Origin: Pseudoxanthomonas suwonensis
GTDB lineage: Bacteria > Pseudomonadota > Gammaproteobacteria > Xanthomonadales > Xanthomonadaceae
Reading direction: 5' to 3'
Assembly (NCBI RefSeq): GCF_000972865.1
Contig: NZ_CP011144.1
Coordinates: 2,356,001-2,420,000, forward strand
DNA: 64,000 nt
Part shown: one piece after another, positions 60,362-64,000 of the stretch
Layout: every line of letters starts with the position of its first letter
Position numbering within the stretch: the first letter of the stretch is position 1
Notes under the pieces: generated by a model
Told to the model about the DNA's origin: nothing
Database searches by the model: none
The model's input: the letters and a program-made list of their open reading frames with translations, nothing else
Translations under genes and position numbers: made by a program

Positions 60362-63052
60362 ATGCCAGTCCCCCACCAGCACCTGCCAGTTTCGCCCGAG
60401 GGCGCGCGCGGTGGCGCCCTGCGCGCCCCGCTGGCGTCGGCCGTGTGGGCGCTGGTGGTGCTGGTGGCCGGGTTGGCGTTCACCGCCGAACTGGCGCGGC
60501 GCGAATGGGTCGATGCGCGGGCCCGCGCCGAAGCCATGCAGCAGTCGCTCGCCGACGCCGCGCAGGCGCGGGTGGTCGAACCGCTGGCGTCGGCGGCGCT
60601 GGCGTTGCGGGCGATGCAGACCGTGTTCCTGTCCAACGACGACGTCGACGGGACGCTGTTCGCCCAGTACCACGACAACCTGCACACGCGGCAACAGGTG
60701 CCGGGCCACGTCGCCACCGCCTTCGCCCGGCGCACGCCGGACGCGGCCGGCGCACCGCGCTCTTCCTACCGCTACCAGCTGGTGGCGCCGCTGCAGGACA
60801 ACGAGGCGCTGCTCGGACTGGACATCGCCACCCAGCCCGAGAACCTGGCCGCGCTGGAGCGCGCGCGCGACGCCGATACGCCGTCGCTGTCGGCGCCGTT
60901 CCCGCTGCTGCAGTTCGACGGCGCCGGCTCCGGTGCCGCGCAGGGCGTGGTCGTGCGGCTGCCGGTGTATTCGCGCGGCGCGGTTCCGGCCAGCGAGGCC
61001 GAGCGCCGCGAGCGGGAGATCGGCGCGCTGGCGGTCAGCCTGCGCCTGGAGCCGATGCTGCGCCACGCCCTGCAGGGCCGGATCCTGGAATACATGCACG
61101 TGGAGATCCGAGACCTGGACGCCGCGCCCGGCCAGGAGATGGTGTTCGCCACCGATCCGGATCCGCTCGCAGGCAGCGCCGTGCAGGTCCGCCGCGCCGA
61201 ATTCGGCGGGCGACGCTGGGAGCTGCGCCTGTGGCCGCATGGGGCGGTGCCCGGCGAGGGCCGGACCCACCTGATCGTGGCCGCTGGCGGGCTGATCAGC
61301 GTGCTGCTGGCGCTGCTGCTGCTGTCGCAGGCGACCACCCATCGCCGCGCGCTCGACCTCGGCCGGGAGATGGCCGCCCGCTTCGGCGAAAGCGAGGCGC
61401 GCTTCCGCGTGCTAAACGAGCTGCTGCCGGCGCTGGTGCTGCTGGCCGATGCGCGCAGCGGCCGCATCGCCTACGCCAACCAGGCCGCGCGCGAGCACCT
61501 GGGGCCGGTGGTGGACGCACCGCTGGCCACGCTGTTCGCCGACCCGGCGCTCGGCGGCCGGGCGATGGCCGAGGCCGGCCGCGGCGGCGCCTGGGCCAGC
61601 CAGGAGGCGGTGATCGTCGGCCGCGACGGCGGCGTGTTCTGGGCCAGCGCCTCGCTCGCCCGGGTCGAGGTGAACGGCGCGCCCTACCTGCTGATGGTGG
61701 CCACCGACACCACCGAGCAGCGCGAGTTGACCGAGCGCCTGCGCTACCAGGCCGCGCACGACAGCCTGACCGAGCTGTGCAACCGCCGCGAGTTCGAGCG
61801 CCGGCTGCAGGTGGCGCTGGATGTGCGCGCGCGCCGTGCCGACGCGGCGCCGTTCGCGCTGCTGTACATCGACCTGGACCAGTTCAAGCTGATCAACGAC
61901 GTCTCCGGGCACACCGCCGGCGACCAGCTGCTGGTGCAACTGGTGCACGCGATGCGCCAGCACCTGCGCCCCGGCGACGTGCTGGCGCGGCTGGGCGGCG
62001 ACGAGTTCGGGCTGCTGGCGTTCGACGTGGACGTCGCGCTGGCGCACGTGCTGGCCGAGCGGCTGCGGCGCTGCATCGAGGGCGTGATGTTCGTCTGGCA
62101 GGGGCGGACCTACGCGGTCAGCGCCAGCATCGGCATGGTCCTGGTCGACCATGACGGCTGCACCCTCAAGGACCTGCTGGCCTGGGCCGACAGCGCCTGC
62201 TACCAGGCCAAGGAGAGCGGCCGCAACCGGGTCTGCGCTTACCGCGAGGACGAGGACGCCAGTCGGCGCCGCACCGAGATGGAGTGGGCCAACCGCCTGC
62301 GCTGGGCGCTGGAGCAGGACCGCCTGCTGCTGGACTACCAGGAGATCGTGCCGCTGGCGCCGGCGTCCGAACCGGGCACCCACATCGAGCTGCTGCTGCG
62401 CCTGCGCGAGGAGGACGGCACGGTGGTGCTGCCGGGTGCGTTCCTGCCGGCGGCCGAGCGCTATGGGTTGATGCCGGCGGTGGACCGCTGGGTGATCCGC
62501 ACCGCGCTGGCCCACTTCGCCGACCTGCATCCCTGCGGCGACGTGCTGCGCACCTGCGCGATCAACCTGTCCGGGGCCAGCATCGAGGACGAGGGCCTGG
62601 CCGACTTCATCCTCGACACGATCGACGAGTTCGCCGTGCCGGCCGAGCGGATCTGCCTGGAGATCACCGAGACGGTGGCGGTGCGCAACCTGCTGCGGGT
62701 GGTGCGGGTGATCGAGCGCCTGCGCCGGGCCGGCTGCCGGATCGCGCTGGACGACTTCGGCGCCGGCATGTCCTCGTTCGGCTACCTCAAGAACCTGCCG
62801 GTGGACCTGATCAAGATCGACGGCAGCTTCGTCCGCGACCTGGGCAGCGACCCGATGAGCCGGGCGATCGTCAACGCGGTGGCCCAGATCGGCCACCAGC
62901 GCGGGCTGAAGGTGGTGGCCGAATGGGTCGACGGCGAGCACACCCTGGCGGTGCTGCGCGAGCTGCGGGTGGATTATGGCCAGGGCTTCGTCCTGCACCG
63001 GCCGCAGCGGGTGCTGTTCCAGCGCCCGCGCGATGCGCGCCGGGTGGCGTGA
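60362..63052 (+). CDS. CHASE-PAS-GGDEF-EAL protein (cyclic-di-GMP turnover)
   Basis: An 896-residue inner-membrane protein after AGAGGA. Two hydrophobic helices (about residues 23-42 and 303-322) enclose a periplasmic CHASE-like sensor; a PAS domain (about 340-450) precedes the GGDEF domain with an intact active site LARLGGDEFGLL and a YIDLDQFKLINDVSGHTAGD motif. The EAL domain has ELLLRLREED (EAL changed to ELL), INLSGASIEDE, LEITET, ALDDFGAGMSSFGYLKNLPV and KIDGSFVRD; DDFGAG, the metal-binding residues and VVAEWVD glutamate are present. It may make and degrade c-di-GMP; the changed EAL tripeptide leaves phosphodiesterase activity open. Confidence 0.92.
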   Translation: MPVPHQHLPVSPEGARGGALRAPLASAVWALVVLVAGLAFTAELARREWVDARARAEAMQQSLADAAQARVVEPLASAALALRAMQTVFLSNDDVDGTLFAQYHDNLHTRQQVPGHVATAFARRTPDAAGAPRSSYRYQLVAPLQDNEALLGLDIATQPENLAALERARDADTPSLSAPFPLLQFDGAGSGAAQGVVVRLPVYSRGAVPASEAERREREIGALAVSLRLEPMLRHALQGRILEYMHVEIRDLDAAPGQEMVFATDPDPLAGSAVQVRRAEFGGRRWELRLWPHGAVPGEGRTHLIVAAGGLISVLLALLLLSQATTHRRALDLGREMAARFGESEARFRVLNELLPALVLLADARSGRIAYANQAAREHLGPVVDAPLATLFADPALGGRAMAEAGRGGAWASQEAVIVGRDGGVFWASASLARVEVNGAPYLLMVATDTTEQRELTERLRYQAAHDSLTELCNRREFERRLQVALDVRARRADAAPFALLYIDLDQFKLINDVSGHTAGDQLLVQLVHAMRQHLRPGDVLARLGGDEFGLLAFDVDVALAHVLAERLRRCIEGVMFVWQGRTYAVSASIGMVLVDHDGCTLKDLLAWADSACYQAKESGRNRVCAYREDEDASRRRTEMEWANRLRWALEQDRLLLDYQEIVPLAPASEPGTHIELLLRLREEDGTVVLPGAFLPAAERYGLMPAVDRWVIRTALAHFADLHPCGDVLRTCAINLSGASIEDEGLADFILDTIDEFAVPAERICLEITETVAVRNLLRVVRVIERLRRAGCRIALDDFGAGMSSFGYLKNLPVDLIKIDGSFVRDLGSDPMSRAIVNAVAQIGHQRGLKVVAEWVDGEHTLAVLRELRVDYGQGFVLHRPQRVLFQRPRDARRVA

Positions 63053-63082
63053 GCGCGCGCAACGCCTGGACGATGCCGTGTT

Positions 63083-63437
63083 GACGTCGTCCCCGCGCAG
63101 GCGGGGATCCAGCGACTTTGCTCTCTGCTCCTGCAGCGAGAGGCAACAGGCAAGCACAAAGCACAAGTCACTGGGTCCCCGCCTGCGCGGGGACGACGGA
63201 GGTTGGGATCGGCGTCAGGTTTTGCTTGCTCTCGGCGATCGCGTCTCCGCAACAACTTGCCCGTCATCCCCGTGTAGGCGGGAAGCGCTTCACAGCAGCC
63301 GAAGCGATTTACAACAGCCGAATGGCTGGTAATGGCTGATCATCCAGCGACTTTGCTCTCGGATTCCTTTGCCGGGAGGAGATGCCGGCCAGTACAGGCA
63401 CAAGTCACTGGGTCCCCGCCTACGCGGGGACGACGGC
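63083..63437. repeat. Cluster of four CGTCGTCCCCGCG-type palindromes
   Basis: Arms at 63083-63112, 63170-63199, 63260-63335 and 63407-63437. The first and second, and the third and fourth, each form inverted pairs (ending GCGGGGACGACGG). The third copy continues with GGAAGCGCTTCACAGCAGCC GAAGCGATTTACAACAGCCG, shared with 57286 in reverse. Fills the gap between GGDEF-EAL and the convergent GH9 gene. Confidence 0.85.
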
Positions 63438-63449
63438 GGTTGGGGCTGG

Positions 63450-64000
63450 CTAGGGCGCCGCGGCGTCCAGCAGGTCCTGCGCGGCGTGGACCAGGAACAG
63501 GTAGCTCGCGCCCAGGTTGATCACGTACTCGTTCTCGCCCCACAGGAACGGCCAGTCCTCCTTGTTCTCCGGGAAGTCCGGCTTGAGGATCAGCACGCCC
63601 GGCACCACGCCGCCGGCGATGAAGCTGAAGTCCGCGCGATTCATGCCGTAGGCCACCTGCTTGGAGCGCGCGCCGACCGCCGACACGAACGACAGGTTCG
63701 AGTCCGGGTGGGTGCCGTACAGGTAGTTCAGCCCCTGCAGCGTCGGTTCGATGTCGAACAGGTCGGGATAGGCCCGGTGCAGCCAGTAGTTGGCGGTGGC
63801 ATGGCCGACCACCGCGCCGTTGCCGGCCCAGCCGCCACGGGTGATCGGCACGCCGTAGGGGTTCTCGCGCAGCGCCTCGTCGCGTTCGGCGCGGAACGCC
63901 TGCGCGCGCGTGCGCAGTTTGGCGGCGAAGTCCGCGTCCATGTGCGGCAGCGCGCGCACGGCCCATGGCGCGTTGGCCGCGAAGCGCGCGTCGATCGCCG
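63450..64000 (-). CDS. Glycoside hydrolase family 9 endoglucanase, C-terminal part (5' end outside window)
   Basis: The reverse-strand frame is open from the window edge to the stop at 63450, giving the last 183 residues. GVPITRGGWAGNGAVVGHAT and the catalytic-region signature LNYLYGTHPDSNLSFVSAVG, then WPFLWGENEYVINLGASYLF, match the C-terminal helices of GH9 (cellulase E/CelD) enzymes; the glutamate of GENEY is the general acid. It would hydrolyse beta-1,4-glucans. An in-frame GTG near 63959 is unlikely to be the true start because the GH9 fold needs about 250 further residues. Confidence 0.83.
   Translation of the reverse strand, partial: AIDARFAANAPWAVRALPHMDADFAAKLRTRAQAFRAERDEALRENPYGVPITRGGWAGNGAVVGHATANYWLHRAYPDLFDIEPTLQGLNYLYGTHPDSNLSFVSAVGARSKQVAYGMNRADFSFIAGGVVPGVLILKPDFPENKEDWPFLWGENEYVINLGASYLFLVHAAQDLLDAAAP

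Overview
The window reads as a chromosomal segment of a GC-rich gammaproteobacterium of the Xanthomonadaceae/Lysobacteraceae (Lysobacter, Luteimonas or Pseudoxanthomonas type). Reasons: very high GC with strong G/C third positions, homodimeric AceE, an MaeB-type malic enzyme, many secreted peptidases and hydrolases with Sec, Tat or lipoprotein leaders, a double-glycine microcin-like peptide, and dispersed palindromes of the kinds common in that family. I see no rRNA, tRNA, CRISPR array, phage or transposase gene. The species assignment is inference.

Left part (1-12.5 kb): a PLP amino-acid deaminase (cut by the window edge), maeB, an AT-richer two-gene island (double-glycine peptide plus CPBP membrane protease), an OprO/P-like porin, a small tyrosine phosphatase, a 115-bp tandem repeat, a partner-switching pair (Cache-HAMP-PP2C-ATPase protein with a STAS protein) and, divergently, aceE closed by a clear terminator.

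Accessory middle (12.6-36 kb): an AT-rich 944-residue orphan membrane protein; a cysteine protease with five BTRD1-like repeats and an unknown partner; two zinc alcohol dehydrogenases; a Tat-exported M14-type deacylase; a TIR-TPR membrane protein with a small beta-rich partner, bracketed by 77-bp direct repeats; then secreted or membrane enzymes (DUF885 peptidase, APC permease, lipoprotein methyltransferase, S9 peptidase, alpha/beta hydrolase, methionine aminopeptidase, amidase). This part carries many copies of a palindromic element with core GGGGTCAGGTTCATTTT, one with a 9-bp tandem expansion in its loop, and two copies of a second palindrome.

Right part (36-64 kb): an alpha/beta-hydrolase-LuxR fusion regulator, an MddA/NnrU-like methyltransferase, a lone ExbD, a TIKI/ChaN-like protein coupled to an esterase, a reading frame joining a TIGR01777 epimerase to a threonine-aldolase-like enzyme, a TetR/metallo-hydrolase divergent pair, a CadC-like TPR regulator coupled to a 75-residue peptide, then mostly housekeeping or stress genes (dienelactone hydrolase, Usp, GST, MpaB-like oxygenase, M29 and S41 peptidases, methyltransferase, TPR protein, GGDEF-EAL protein) and the 3' end of a GH9 endoglucanase. 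A different repeat family (CGTCGTCCC-GCG palindromes) lies around 57-63 kb.

Best candidates for undescribed systems are the transporter-less microcin/CPBP island, the repeat-bracketed TIR module, the BTRD1-protease pair, the AT-rich orphan and the CadC-TPR/peptide operon.
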